A DNA stretch of 14,208 nt from JARDZI01 sp041639705 (GTDB lineage Bacteria > Bacillota > Clostridia > Clostridiales > Caloramatoraceae), in NCBI GenBank assembly GCA_041639705.1, contig JBEQBT010000068.1, positions 1-14,208 of the forward strand, read 5' to 3'. Each line of letters begins with the position of its first letter. Position 1 is the stretch's first letter. The translations under genes were made by a program, and so were the position numbers. This document shows positions 6,358 through 13,164 of the stretch, piece by piece. The notes below the pieces were generated by a model, which was given only the letters and a program-made list of their open reading frames with translations, made no database searches and was not told the origin of the DNA.

Positions 6358-7032
6358 CTATTCTTCAATTCTCTTTACAATCCTAACACCATTTACATAC
6401 ATATTATATAGTGCAAATACATTCATTAAATCTCCATCATGAATACCTAAATCATAGGTTTCAACCACATTCATAGGTATTATAATATTTGACCTAATGT
6501 TTTTCATATTAAAATACGACTTTAGGGCTAGGGAAAACTGGAGTATGCATAGGTCTGTACAGTCTCCTGCAATTATGAAGTTGGTTACATTGTTGTTATC
6601 CTCAAGCCATTTCATAAACTCTTTCTCTAAAATACCATTAGTAGAATTCTTATTTAATAATGTATATTTCCCTATCTCTTTAATTTCCTTTATAAGTTCA
6701 CTTTCACTTGTCCCCATAACACAGTGCTCTGGATAGCTCTCAAACTCAGGGCAGTCTTCAGAATGAGAATCTATAAATGCTATAGTTGCTATTTCATTCT
6801 TTTGACAGAGTTTAATAAGCTTTAATGTCTCAGGAATTAACTCCTTCACTCTATCACTTTTAAGTGGACCTTCATTAACAAAACCATTAATCATATCAAC
6901 AATTACTAAGACCGTATTCTCCCTATTAAAACTACTCAGCTTAATAATTGGAAACCCATCAATAATATCAATAATTGACTTTAGTGTCTCCTGGCTTTTA
7001 TTAATAAACCTATCCCTTTCAATAGCTTTCAT
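6358..7032 (-). CDS. isochorismatase-like cysteine hydrolase, probably nicotinamidase-type
   Basis: The protein has 224 residues and the Asp-Lys-Cys catalytic triad of the family: D46 (VIVDMINGF), K128 (LLNKNSTNG) and C162 (GDCTDLCI). A probable metal site, D88-S-H90 with H103 (PEHCVMGT), is the arrangement seen in nicotinamidase PncA. That would make it convert nicotinamide to nicotinate and ammonia in NAD salvage. An N-terminal extension of about 38 residues precedes the usual start of the fold, and the segment IIPMNVVETYD (184-194) matches the conserved late strand. Other amidases of the family, such as those acting on N-carbamoyl compounds, are possible, so no symbol is given. AAGGAG (7046-7041) is 8 bases before the ATG. 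It appears monocistronic, with 295 bases before dedA and no clear terminator between them. Confidence 0.82.
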   Translation of the reverse strand: MKAIERDRFINKSQETLKSIIDIIDGFPIIKLSSFNRENTVLVIVDMINGFVNEGPLKSDRVKELIPETLKLIKLCQKNEIATIAFIDSHSEDCPEFESYPEHCVMGTSESELIKEIKEIGKYTLLNKNSTNGILEKEFMKWLEDNNNVTNFIIAGDCTDLCILQFSLALKSYFNMKNIRSNIIIPMNVVETYDLGIHDGDLMNVFALYNMYVNGVRIVKRIEE

Positions 7033-7066
7033 AAATTCATCTCCTTAAAAAGTTTACTTAAACAAT

Positions 7067-7075
7067 ATTATACCA
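7067..7075 (-). promoter_or_regulatory. extended -10 element for the cysteine hydrolase gene
   Basis: On the - strand this reads TGGTATAAT, with the perfect hexamer at 7072-7067, 34 bases before the start codon. No convincing -35 hexamer is seen, so recognition would depend on the TG. Confidence 0.45.
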
Positions 7076-7104
7076 CAATGATAAATCAATTTAAAAATTA
7101 AACA

Positions 7105-7123
7105 AAGGGGTTATAAACCCCTT
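7105..7123 (-). terminator. terminator overlapping the degV stop codon
   Basis: An 8-bp perfect stem (AAGGGGTT / AACCCCTT) has a 3-base loop. The - strand transcript continues into TGTTTAATTTTT. The TAA stop of degV (7124-7122) is partly inside the stem. Confidence 0.7.
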
Positions 7124-7949
7124 ACCATTTAAAGCATATTCCTATTGCCTTTGGTCCAAGGTGAGCACCTACTACTGGGCCAAGTACATCGATTGTGATA
7201 TCCACCTCTGGATACTTCTTCCTAAGTATTCCTTTGATTTCTAATGCTTCCTCCATATTGAATATCTGACATATACTTATTTTCTCAACCTTATCCGGTA
7301 TATTTGAAATCATCATTTCAATTGCCTTGCTCTTTCCTCTAACCTTTTCTTTAGGAACTAATTCACCATCAATTAAAGCAATAATAGGTTTAATATTTAA
7401 AATCGAACCAATAAGTGCTTGACCGGTCGAAAGCCTTCCTCCCTTTTTAAGATATTCGAGAGTATCTACTGTAAGATTTATACCAGTTCTCTTCTTTTCG
7501 TCATTAATTATATTAAGGATTTCTTCTCTCATAACCCCAGATGCTGCTAATTCCATTGCTCTTACCACAAGCATTCTGAGGTTAGAGGCTGATGTTTCCG
7601 AGTCTATTATAGAAATTTTATTAGAAGCAACCATATCTGCTGCTGCACTTGCACTGTTATATGTTCCACTGAGCTTTGAGGAAATAACAATTGCAATTAC
7701 CTCATCACCATTCTCTACAGCTTCTTTAAACACCTGAGCAAATGCCCCAATGGATGGCTGGGAGGTCTTAGGAAAGCTTTTCGAAATCTTTAACCTATTA
7801 AAAAACTCCTCAAATTCTCCTGGAAAACCTTCAGCACTAGTAACTCCATCAAAATCCACCATTAACGGGACAATATCTATATTATTGCTGTTTGCATACT
7901 CCTTTGGTATGTACGCAGTACTATCAGTAACTATCCTTACACTAGACAT
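7122..7949 (-). CDS. DegV-family fatty-acid-binding protein (FakB-like)
   Basis: The protein has 275 residues, the normal length of the family. DegV/FakB proteins hold a fatty acid and present it to the kinase FakA, feeding exogenous fatty acids into phospholipids. Conserved features seen: VTDSTAYIP near the N-terminus (residues 7-15), TSQPS (62-66), SSKLSGTYNSA (90-100), LEYLKKGGRLS (164-174), ILNIKPII (183-190) and KVRG (202-205). The start is ATG 7949, placed 7 bases after AAGGAGGG (7964-7957). The two upstream in-frame ATGs (7970 and 7955) are before or too close to that site. It is transcribed alone, with a terminator at the stop codon. Its promoter (7980-8009) carries an inverted repeat resembling a FapR lipid-regulator site, consistent with a lipid role. 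Which fatty acid it binds cannot be read from the sequence. Confidence 0.93.
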   Translation of the reverse strand: MSSVRIVTDSTAYIPKEYANSNNIDIVPLMVDFDGVTSAEGFPGEFEEFFNRLKISKSFPKTSQPSIGAFAQVFKEAVENGDEVIAIVISSKLSGTYNSASAAADMVASNKISIIDSETSASNLRMLVVRAMELAASGVMREEILNIINDEKKRTGINLTVDTLEYLKKGGRLSTGQALIGSILNIKPIIALIDGELVPKEKVRGKSKAIEMMISNIPDKVEKISICQIFNMEEALEIKGILRKKYPEVDITIDVLGPVVGAHLGPKAIGICFKW

Positions 7950-7979
7950 ATACATTCCCTCCTTATACATTATGCTTAT

Positions 7980-8009
7980 ATATTACCAGGTACTAATACC
8001 TGTTGTAAA
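7980..8009 (-). promoter_or_regulatory. degV promoter with FapR-like operator in the spacer
   Basis: On the - strand: TTTACA (8009-8004), an 18-base spacer, TAATAT (7985-7980) with an upstream TG. The spacer holds the perfect dyad CAGGTA-TTAG-TACCTG (8002-7987). Read on the + strand, 7980-7996 is ATATTACC-A-GGTACTAA. Its right half equals, and its left half is 6/8 like, the TTAGTACC/GGTACTAA halves I recall for FapR boxes. A repressor there would block polymerase. Confidence 0.5.
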
Positions 8010-8154
8010 TATATATTTTTAATTTTCCGAATATTTATTTTAAGCTTTTTTGCAATAATTCTACACTTATTAAATCTATGGAAATACATCACTGTTTTAC
8101 ATATTTTATCACTTCATAATTCGTAATATCCTTTTAAGTTTTATACTCAGCAAT

Positions 8155-8187
8155 AAAAAAAGAACTTCAAAATGAAGTTCTTTTTTT
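8155..8187. terminator. bidirectional A/T-flanked hairpin terminator
   Basis: A 15-bp perfect stem (AAAAAAAGAACTTCA at 8155-8169 with 8173-8187) has a 3-base loop. The U-tract is within the stem arm on either strand. It starts 3 bases beyond the stop of the Rossmann-fold protein gene and ends that - strand unit. Confidence 0.85.
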
Positions 8188-8190
8188 ATT

Positions 8191-9000
8191 TTATCTTTTT
8201 CTAAATATATTTATTGCATTTTTACCCTGGAAAATATAGAATGGGAAGGGCTCACCAACTACACAATCAACTCCATTTTGAACATAAAAATCTCCAAGGT
8301 TTGAGCCTGTTTCAGCAAACATAACAAGCATTGTATTATATTCCCTTGCAGTATCAATTATTTCATCAAGTGTATTAGTAGTTAATGTCATACCAGTAAT
8401 TACTGCCACATCACACTTTTTTACCATCTCTAAAGTTCTGTCACCATTGACTATTTCTGCCTTTCCAAACAGCTTTTTCCCAACTATTTCTTTATCAAAG
8501 TCTGCTCCAATAACATCAATATCCTTGTCAACAAGTTCTTTGATAATATTTCCTACAACACCTACATTAAGTACTAATGGTTTTTTATTTTTTAAGTTTT
8601 TATTGTCTATAAGCATTATTACCTCTTCAGCTACAACCTTTGCCCTATCCTCTGCCTTGTCTACTGAATTTCCATTAAGTTCAACCACTCTATCAGGTTC
8701 TCTTTGAAGAGTTGAGTATATTGCATCTAGAATTGCAACCTCAAGTGCTGTATCCTCAAGCTTTAAATCCAAATAGTTTTTACCCATAAGGCTCTCAAGA
8801 TATTTTACGTCATAGTCAGTAACCATACTATATGCACAGCCCTGTCCAATTGTTTGGGCAACAATAAACTTATAGTTAAATGTTCTTTCCTTCACATTTG
8901 GCTTGAAAAGGCAGTCCACAGACCATAAACCTCTAATAATCAGCTCTTCTTCACTAATATTACTGTTTTTTATTGATTCTCTTATTTTATCTAATATCAT
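8191..9000 (-). CDS. Rossmann-like protein resembling the DUF364 putative heavy-metal-chelation family
   Basis: The protein has 269 residues, with no signal peptide or membrane segment, so it is cytosolic. The C-terminal half (about 140-265) is a Rossmann-type series of strands: LVLNVGVVGNII, DVIGADFD, AEIVNGDRTLEMVKKCDVAVITGMTLTTNTLDEII, then NTMLVMFAETGSNL and GVDCVVGEPFPFY. The 'VITGxTLxxxTLDEII...GSxL...GxxxVxGxxP' pattern is that of DUF364 (PF04016) proteins, called putative heavy-metal chelation proteins. The N-terminal half carries FNYKFIVAQTIGQGCAYSMV. AGGAGG (9013-9008), 7 bases before the ATG, overlaps the TAG stop of the decarboxylase gene, so the two are translationally coupled. 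No reaction is assigned. The context suggests it acts on the product or substrate of the decarboxylase, possibly a metal-binding amino acid derivative. The family call is by pattern only. Confidence 0.7.
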   Translation of the reverse strand: MILDKIRESIKNSNISEEELIIRGLWSVDCLFKPNVKERTFNYKFIVAQTIGQGCAYSMVTDYDVKYLESLMGKNYLDLKLEDTALEVAILDAIYSTLQREPDRVVELNGNSVDKAEDRAKVVAEEVIMLIDNKNLKNKKPLVLNVGVVGNIIKELVDKDIDVIGADFDKEIVGKKLFGKAEIVNGDRTLEMVKKCDVAVITGMTLTTNTLDEIIDTAREYNTMLVMFAETGSNLGDFYVQNGVDCVVGEPFPFYIFQGKNAINIFRKR

Positions 9001-9011
9001 ATTTTTGCCTC

Positions 9012-10244
9012 CTATTTGTTTCCAAATATCATCTTATACTTTGAAATATAAATTTCTTTAACTTCTTCATGACTTATAAATTTAGTGAGGCTCATTGTGT
9101 AGCCATATGCTCCAGTATTGAAAAATACCATTATATCATCCTTTTCTAGCTCAGGAAGCATTACGTCCTCTTCATATATATCAATAGGAGTACACATAAC
9201 TCCTCCTAGTGTAATCTTTTTACTCTTTTCAAGGTTCATTTTATTTCCAACCTCTATTGGGTACCTGTTTTCTTTTATAAATACAGGTCTAAAAAACGTA
9301 TTCATTCCCCCATCTAGTATTGCGTAATTTTTTCCCCTAGATACCTTTGTGTCCAATACCCTTGCAATATAATATCCAGCTGGTCCACATATAAATCTTC
9401 CACTTTCAATCATAAGCCTTAAATTTGAAACGCTCTTAAATTCCTCAGATTTTTTAAGCTCCTGAACCATTTTTCCTGCCCTTTGTATACTTAGCTCCTC
9501 ATCCTTATCAGTATACTTTATTCCAAAACCTCCTCCAAAGTCAATAAATCTTAGGTCCATGTCCAGTTCATCCTTACAGTATGCAGCTACCTTAAATATA
9601 TTGAGGAAATTATTATAAATAATATTATAGTCAATAATTTGACTTCCCATATATATTTGGATTCCTTTAACTTCAATGTTTTTTAGACTTCTTATAAAAT
9701 CCATGCTTTTATCTAGAATTTCCTGATCTATTCCAAATTTACTTGGGTAACCAGACATTACTTCAAGAGCATCAGAGCCCTCAATTGAGTAGTTTGGATT
9801 TATTCTTATTCCTACTTCTTCTCTAACTCCTAAATTTTGGCAAATCTCATTAATCATTTTTAGTTCATTTAATGAATCAGCAATTATTATGCACTTACCC
9901 AATGCTTCTCTTATTTCTGCTTCCTTTTTCCCAGGAGCAGAATATAATATTTCATTTCTTTCAAAACCACAGCTTTGTGCAAGCCTTACTTCTCCTATAG
10001 ATGCAGTATCTGCAAACTGTCCATTGTGTTTTATGAAACTGCAAATTTGAGGATAGGGATTAGCTTTTAATGAGTAAAATATATCAAAACCCTTAAAGCT
10101 TTCACTTAAGAGTTTAAGCCTTTCTCCAAGAATTTTCTCATCATATACATATAATGGTGCTCCATAATCATTAACCAATTCGGCTACATCTATGTCTGCA
10201 ATTTTTAACATTCCATTAGAGCTATTTGGATTTATTTCTGACAA
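9012..10244 (-). CDS. type III (alanine-racemase fold) PLP-dependent decarboxylase, LysA/BtrK/SbnH-like
   Basis: The product is 410 residues from the TTG at 10244; numbering below uses the ATG at 10253 as residue 1. A TIM barrel with the PLP lysine K63 (YSLKANP) is followed by the phosphate-binding GGGFG (240-244) and ESGR (283-286). A C-terminal beta domain has DGGMN (314-318), the partner-subunit motif C354-T-P-x-D358 and the PLP-contacting NTGAY (379-383). Diaminopimelate decarboxylase usually has CESxD and HIGSQ. Here C-TP-D and YMGSQ (201-205) are found instead, closer to decarboxylases of secondary metabolism such as BtrK, SbnH and PvsE. It is therefore not called lysA. The ATG abuts GGAG (10257-10254) with no spacer, while the TTG three codons in lies 9 bases away. 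It is the first gene of a coupled pair with the Rossmann-like protein. The substrate, an amino acid or carboxylated conjugate, is unknown. Confidence 0.85.
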   Translation of the reverse strand: MSEINPNSSNGMLKIADIDVAELVNDYGAPLYVYDEKILGERLKLLSESFKGFDIFYSLKANPYPQICSFIKHNGQFADTASIGEVRLAQSCGFERNEILYSAPGKKEAEIREALGKCIIIADSLNELKMINEICQNLGVREEVGIRINPNYSIEGSDALEVMSGYPSKFGIDQEILDKSMDFIRSLKNIEVKGIQIYMGSQIIDYNIIYNNFLNIFKVAAYCKDELDMDLRFIDFGGGFGIKYTDKDEELSIQRAGKMVQELKKSEEFKSVSNLRLMIESGRFICGPAGYYIARVLDTKVSRGKNYAILDGGMNTFFRPVFIKENRYPIEVGNKMNLEKSKKITLGGVMCTPIDIYEEDVMLPELEKDDIMVFFNTGAYGYTMSLTKFISHEEVKEIYISKYKMIFGNK

Positions 10245-10574
10245 CCATTTCATCTCCTTCTGACTGCAAGATATATTGGTTTACATATATTATATATCTT
10301 TTCATATTTGATACTATTAAGTTTATTTAAAGCTTTTCCATAGTCTCATTAAAATTATACCCTCTTTTTTTACAAAACTTCAAGACTATATTTATTAAGA
10401 ATTCATTAATAACCTTGAATACTTCAATATAACCTATAACATATTGAAAATATTGTAAAATAAATGTATTTTTCAATATTTAATGTTGAATTGACTTCTA
10501 TACAATATCTCTTTTGTGTTATAATAAATTGTTCTTTTACTCAGAACATAATTTTTAAATATGAGGTTGTACAA
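10245..10574. other. AT-rich divergent promoter region
   Basis: The region separates the decarboxylase unit (- strand) from the HD-GYP gene (+ strand). It holds a 9-bp inverted repeat (AAGATATAT 10268-10276 / 10292-10300) over a - strand TATAAT (10294-10289). It also holds a 10-bp inverted repeat (ATATTGAAAA 10441-10450 / 10470-10479), 70 bases upstream of the + strand -10. No gene is seen; the frame that extends the HD-GYP ORF to 10464 is non-coding. Confidence 0.5.
10517..10525 (+). promoter_or_regulatory. extended -10 promoter of the HD-GYP gene
   Basis: TGTTATAAT, with the perfect hexamer at 10520-10525. A TTGACT at 10491-10496 is 23 bases away, too far for a normal -35, so the element likely relies on the TG. 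It lies 49 bases upstream of the ATG and inside the longer ORF, which argues that the upstream part of that ORF is untranslated. Confidence 0.5.
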
Positions 10575-11681
10575 ATGAGACTTGCTCCAATTAACTCTGT
10601 CAGGGAAGGTACCTACCTTGCAAAAACTATATACAATAACAGCGGTAGAGTACTTCTAAAGGAAGGGGTATTACTTACCAATAGTTTAATAAAAAGCATT
10701 AAATCAATAGGTATATTTACCATATACATACATGATGAATATAGCAATAATTTAATTGATGATATAATTGAACCTCAATTAAGGCAAAGTGCTATTAAAT
10801 CTGTAAAGGATACATTTAATTGTCTTAAAAAACAAATTTATCCTTCAAACGGCAATAATCCTAATCAGCTGAGAAAGCTCAGTAGAGAAAGGGACAGTTA
10901 TATTAAATCAATAACTGAAGCAGCTGAAAATATAATGAATGAAATATTATCCAGGAGAAAAATACTTATTAACCTTGTTGATATTAAAAGTCTTGATAAC
11001 TATACCTATCAGCACAGTGTTAATGTTGCAATACTTTCTATGGTACTTGGCATACAGTTAAAGTTTTCAAAGTATGATCTGTACACTCTTTGTGTTGGAG
11101 CAATGCTTCATGATATTGGCAAAGTATTTGTTCCTCCTGAAATAGTTCAAAAGAATAACAGGTTAACAGAAGCAGAGTATGCTGAAATGAAACAACATAC
11201 ATTAAGAGGATATGATTACTTAAAGGGCAGCCTTGATGTTTCTCCTGTTTCTAGAATAGTTGCTCTTCAACATCACGAAAGACCTAATGGTCAAGGTTAT
11301 CCTGAAAGGCGCAAAAGTGATGACATTAATAAACTGTCCAAAATTGTGGCAATAGCTGATGTTTATGATGCACTTACTTCAGATAGATCCTATAGAAATG
11401 CAATGTCTCCAAATGAAGCCCTTGAGTACATAATGGCCAGTGGAGGCAGCCAGTTTGATTATGAAATGGTACGAGTATTTTCCCATACAATTGTGCCTTA
11501 TCCAGAGGGTTCTCTAATAAAGCTAAGCACAGGAGAGATTGCATTAGTTATGGATGTTAATCCAAAATATGCCCTACGGCCCAAGGTAAAGATTATTAGG
11601 GGAAGGACTCCTGGTTTGGTGATTGATTTGGAAAGTGAATTAAATGTCGTCATAACAGGACTTCAATTTAATATTGCTTAA
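10575..11681 (+). CDS. HD-GYP domain protein, probable c-di-GMP phosphodiesterase
   Basis: The protein has 368 residues. It likely hydrolyses the second messenger c-di-GMP in the cytosol. The N-terminal 130 residues are a small sensor-like or linker part with no membrane segment (EGTYLAKTIYNNSGRVLLKEG is typical of the lead region of Firmicute HD-GYP proteins). The HD-GYP domain covers about 132-300. It has H147 (YQHSVN), the metal pair H179-D180 in MLHDIGK, H208 (QHTLRG), HHE 233-235 and the signature PNGQGYP (237-243), then ADVYDALTSDRSYR (261-274). A C-terminal tail of about 80 residues with strands (GEIALVMDVNPKY) follows. The GYP motif has N238 where D is usual (DGxGYP). ATG 10575 is chosen because GAGGT (10563-10567) lies 7 bases before it. 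The reading frame continues upstream to 10464, but without a ribosome site and across the promoter. Confidence 0.92.
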   Translation: MRLAPINSVREGTYLAKTIYNNSGRVLLKEGVLLTNSLIKSIKSIGIFTIYIHDEYSNNLIDDIIEPQLRQSAIKSVKDTFNCLKKQIYPSNGNNPNQLRKLSRERDSYIKSITEAAENIMNEILSRRKILINLVDIKSLDNYTYQHSVNVAILSMVLGIQLKFSKYDLYTLCVGAMLHDIGKVFVPPEIVQKNNRLTEAEYAEMKQHTLRGYDYLKGSLDVSPVSRIVALQHHERPNGQGYPERRKSDDINKLSKIVAIADVYDALTSDRSYRNAMSPNEALEYIMASGGSQFDYEMVRVFSHTIVPYPEGSLIKLSTGEIALVMDVNPKYALRPKVKIIRGRTPGLVIDLESELNVVITGLQFNIA

Positions 11682-12106
11682 ATGGAGTGATATGTACCCT
11701 ACAGTATTAGGTTTACCTGCATTATCTATTAATTTTCAGTAGGTAGAAGTAGCTCAATCAGCTTTTACAATTATGAATATAACTTTATACTAACAATAAA
11801 GAGGCCGTCATACTGAACGTAGTGAAGAATCTGAAAAATCCTTCACTACGTTCAGTATGACGGCCATAAATTTTTATGTAAAACGTTTTTTTAGGAGTTT
11901 TGCAACATACCTTTTTCCATTCTATACACCCATATTAACTGCAATATTTGCTCCTTTGTAATAATTCCTTCAATAAGTCCACTCTTACATATCATAATGG
12001 TAGTTATTCTAGGCCCATGCCTTATATTGATTTCCTGACCTAGGATAGAAATAACTAAGATTAATACATATTACAAAAATTTATCCATTATCATCACTGA
12101 TATGCA
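11682..12106. other. intergenic region with repeat element and weak hairpins
   Basis: No gene is seen. After the MITE-like repeat (11803-11911) there is an imperfect inverted repeat, TAGTTATTCTAGG (12001-12013) with CCTAG...AATAACTA (12039-12057, 6-base bulge). A perfect 14-bp palindrome, TGATATGCATATCA (12098-12111), lies directly before the SGNH promoter and overlaps its dyad. Confidence 0.5.
11803..11911. repeat. MITE-like element copy 1 with perfect 25-bp inverted repeat core
   Basis: The arms 11803-11827 and 11841-11865 pair perfectly around a 13-base loop. The core motif is GTCATACTGAACGTAGTGAAG, a clostridial form of a widely dispersed bacterial palindrome. The right flank (CATAAATTTTTATGTAAAAC...TTTTGCAACATAC) is shared with copy 2 at 12952-13100. 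It lies 122 bases after the HD-GYP stop and could act as a transcript hairpin. Confidence 0.8.
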
Positions 12107-12142
12107 TATCACTATTGACAACGTTATCAACAGTGATATACT
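12107..12142 (+). promoter_or_regulatory. SGNH hydrolase promoter with a cre-like operator
   Basis: TTGACA (12115-12120), a 16-base spacer, TATACT (12137-12142) with TG upstream (12134-12135). Over it lies a 32-bp dyad: arms 12107-12120 and 12125-12138, 12 of 14 matching, with centre ACGT. Its core TGACAACGTTATCA (12116-12129) fits every fixed position of the CcpA cre consensus TGWNANCGNTNWCA. A LacI-family repressor, CcpA or a local one, is inferred. Confidence 0.65.
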
Positions 12143-12199
12143 TAAGATATAATAAAACATATAAATGGTTATAACTAATATCAATAATGGGGTGATATT

Positions 12200-12934
12200 A
12201 TGAATATAAAGGATACATATAACTTCCTGCTCTATGGAGATTCAATTTCTAAGGGCGTTACATATGATGAAGAAAAGGAACGATATGTTACAATTAAGGA
12301 TAGCTATGCTGCATTGCTTCAAGATAAACTTAAGGGTGTGCTTTATAATGCTGGAAGGTTTGGAAACACAATAATACGAGGTATGAGCAGACTCTCAACA
12401 GATGTACTAAAAAACAATCCTGACATTGTTGTAGTAGAGTTTGGCGGAAACGATTGTGACTTTAACTGGGAAGAGGTCGCTAATGACCCTCTTGGAGAAC
12501 ACCTGCCAAATACTGATTTTAACCTATTCCAAAGCTCCCTTAAGGATTTAATTTCATCACTAAAGAGAAACAACATTACTCCCGTTCTAATGTCCCTCCC
12601 GCCTATTGATGCAGATAGGTACTTTAAATGGGTGAGTAAATACAACGATTCCATGGGTAGTAATATTCTTAAGTTCCTTGGAAGCGTTAATAAAATATAC
12701 TGGTGGCAGGAGAGATATAGTTCAGCAGTTTTAAATGTTGCACAGGAAACAGACACAAAATTGATTGATATAAGAGGTGCATTTTTACAAACCCCGGATT
12801 ATAGAAGACTTATTTGCAAGGATGGAATCCACCCAAACCCAGAAGGTCATAGGGTAATTGCTGATAAGATATTTGAATTTGTTAAGTGCAATTACAGATT
12901 TCTTCTAAAGGATGAAATCATAAATACATTATAG
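12200..12934 (+). CDS. SGNH/GDSL-family hydrolase (esterase or lipase)
   Basis: The protein has 244 residues and a single SGNH domain. Block I: YGDSIS with nucleophile S15. Block II: the glycine in NAGRFGNT (50-57). Block III: FGGND with N84. Block V: KDGIHPNPEGH with D208 and H211. All four catalytic or oxyanion positions are therefore present. There is no signal peptide, so a cytosolic esterase or deacylase is likely; possible substrates are acetylated sugars or lysophospholipids, but none is shown. GGGGTGAT (12189-12196) is the ribosome site. It is transcribed alone from a promoter with a cre-like operator, suggesting control by carbon source and hence a role in carbohydrate ester use (inference). 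The gene after it is convergent, with repeat copy 2 between them. Confidence 0.88.
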   Translation: MNIKDTYNFLLYGDSISKGVTYDEEKERYVTIKDSYAALLQDKLKGVLYNAGRFGNTIIRGMSRLSTDVLKNNPDIVVVEFGGNDCDFNWEEVANDPLGEHLPNTDFNLFQSSLKDLISSLKRNNITPVLMSLPPIDADRYFKWVSKYNDSMGSNILKFLGSVNKIYWWQERYSSAVLNVAQETDTKLIDIRGAFLQTPDYRRLICKDGIHPNPEGHRVIADKIFEFVKCNYRFLLKDEIINTL

Positions 12935-12951
12935 ATTGTATAAGTGCAAAA

Positions 12952-13100
12952 GGGGCTGGTGCAAAATAGTTTTGTTTTTTAAAAAAAGGCTGTCATTCTG
13001 AACGTAGTAAAGAATCTTAAAAATCCTTCACTTCGTTCAGGATGACAGTCATAAATTTTTATGTGAAACAGTTATTTTTTAGTAGTTTTTCAGCAGTCAC
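12952..13100. repeat. MITE-like element copy 2 with imperfect terminal repeats
   Basis: The left end GGGGCTGGTGCAAAAT and the inverted right end GTGACTGCTGAAAAAC match at about 11 of 15 positions. The core hairpin has arms 12988-13014 and 13023-13049, imperfect with several mismatches and G-U pairs, and carries the TCTGAACGTAGT motif. The right flank matches copy 1. It sits between two convergent genes, where it could end transcription from both sides. No clear target duplication was found. Confidence 0.7.
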
Positions 13101-13164
13101 TTTAAATATGTCTATAAGTACCCTGTTAACATATCTTTATGAGTTAATTGAATCCTTTTCAAAC

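Noticed and set aside
6168..6368. 66-codon - strand ORF after the cysteine hydrolase
   Set aside because: It starts with TTG inside the upstream gene, has no ribosome site, is of low complexity, and shows no recognisable domain; likely chance in AT-rich DNA.
9012..10244. Calling the decarboxylase lysA (diaminopimelate decarboxylase)
   Set aside because: Substrate-determining motifs differ (YMGSQ, C-TP-D) and no lysine-pathway genes are adjacent.
10464..10574. N-terminal extension of the HD-GYP ORF (37 codons)
   Set aside because: It has no ribosome site at 10464 and it runs across the extended -10 promoter; the ATG at 10575 has a good GAGGT site.
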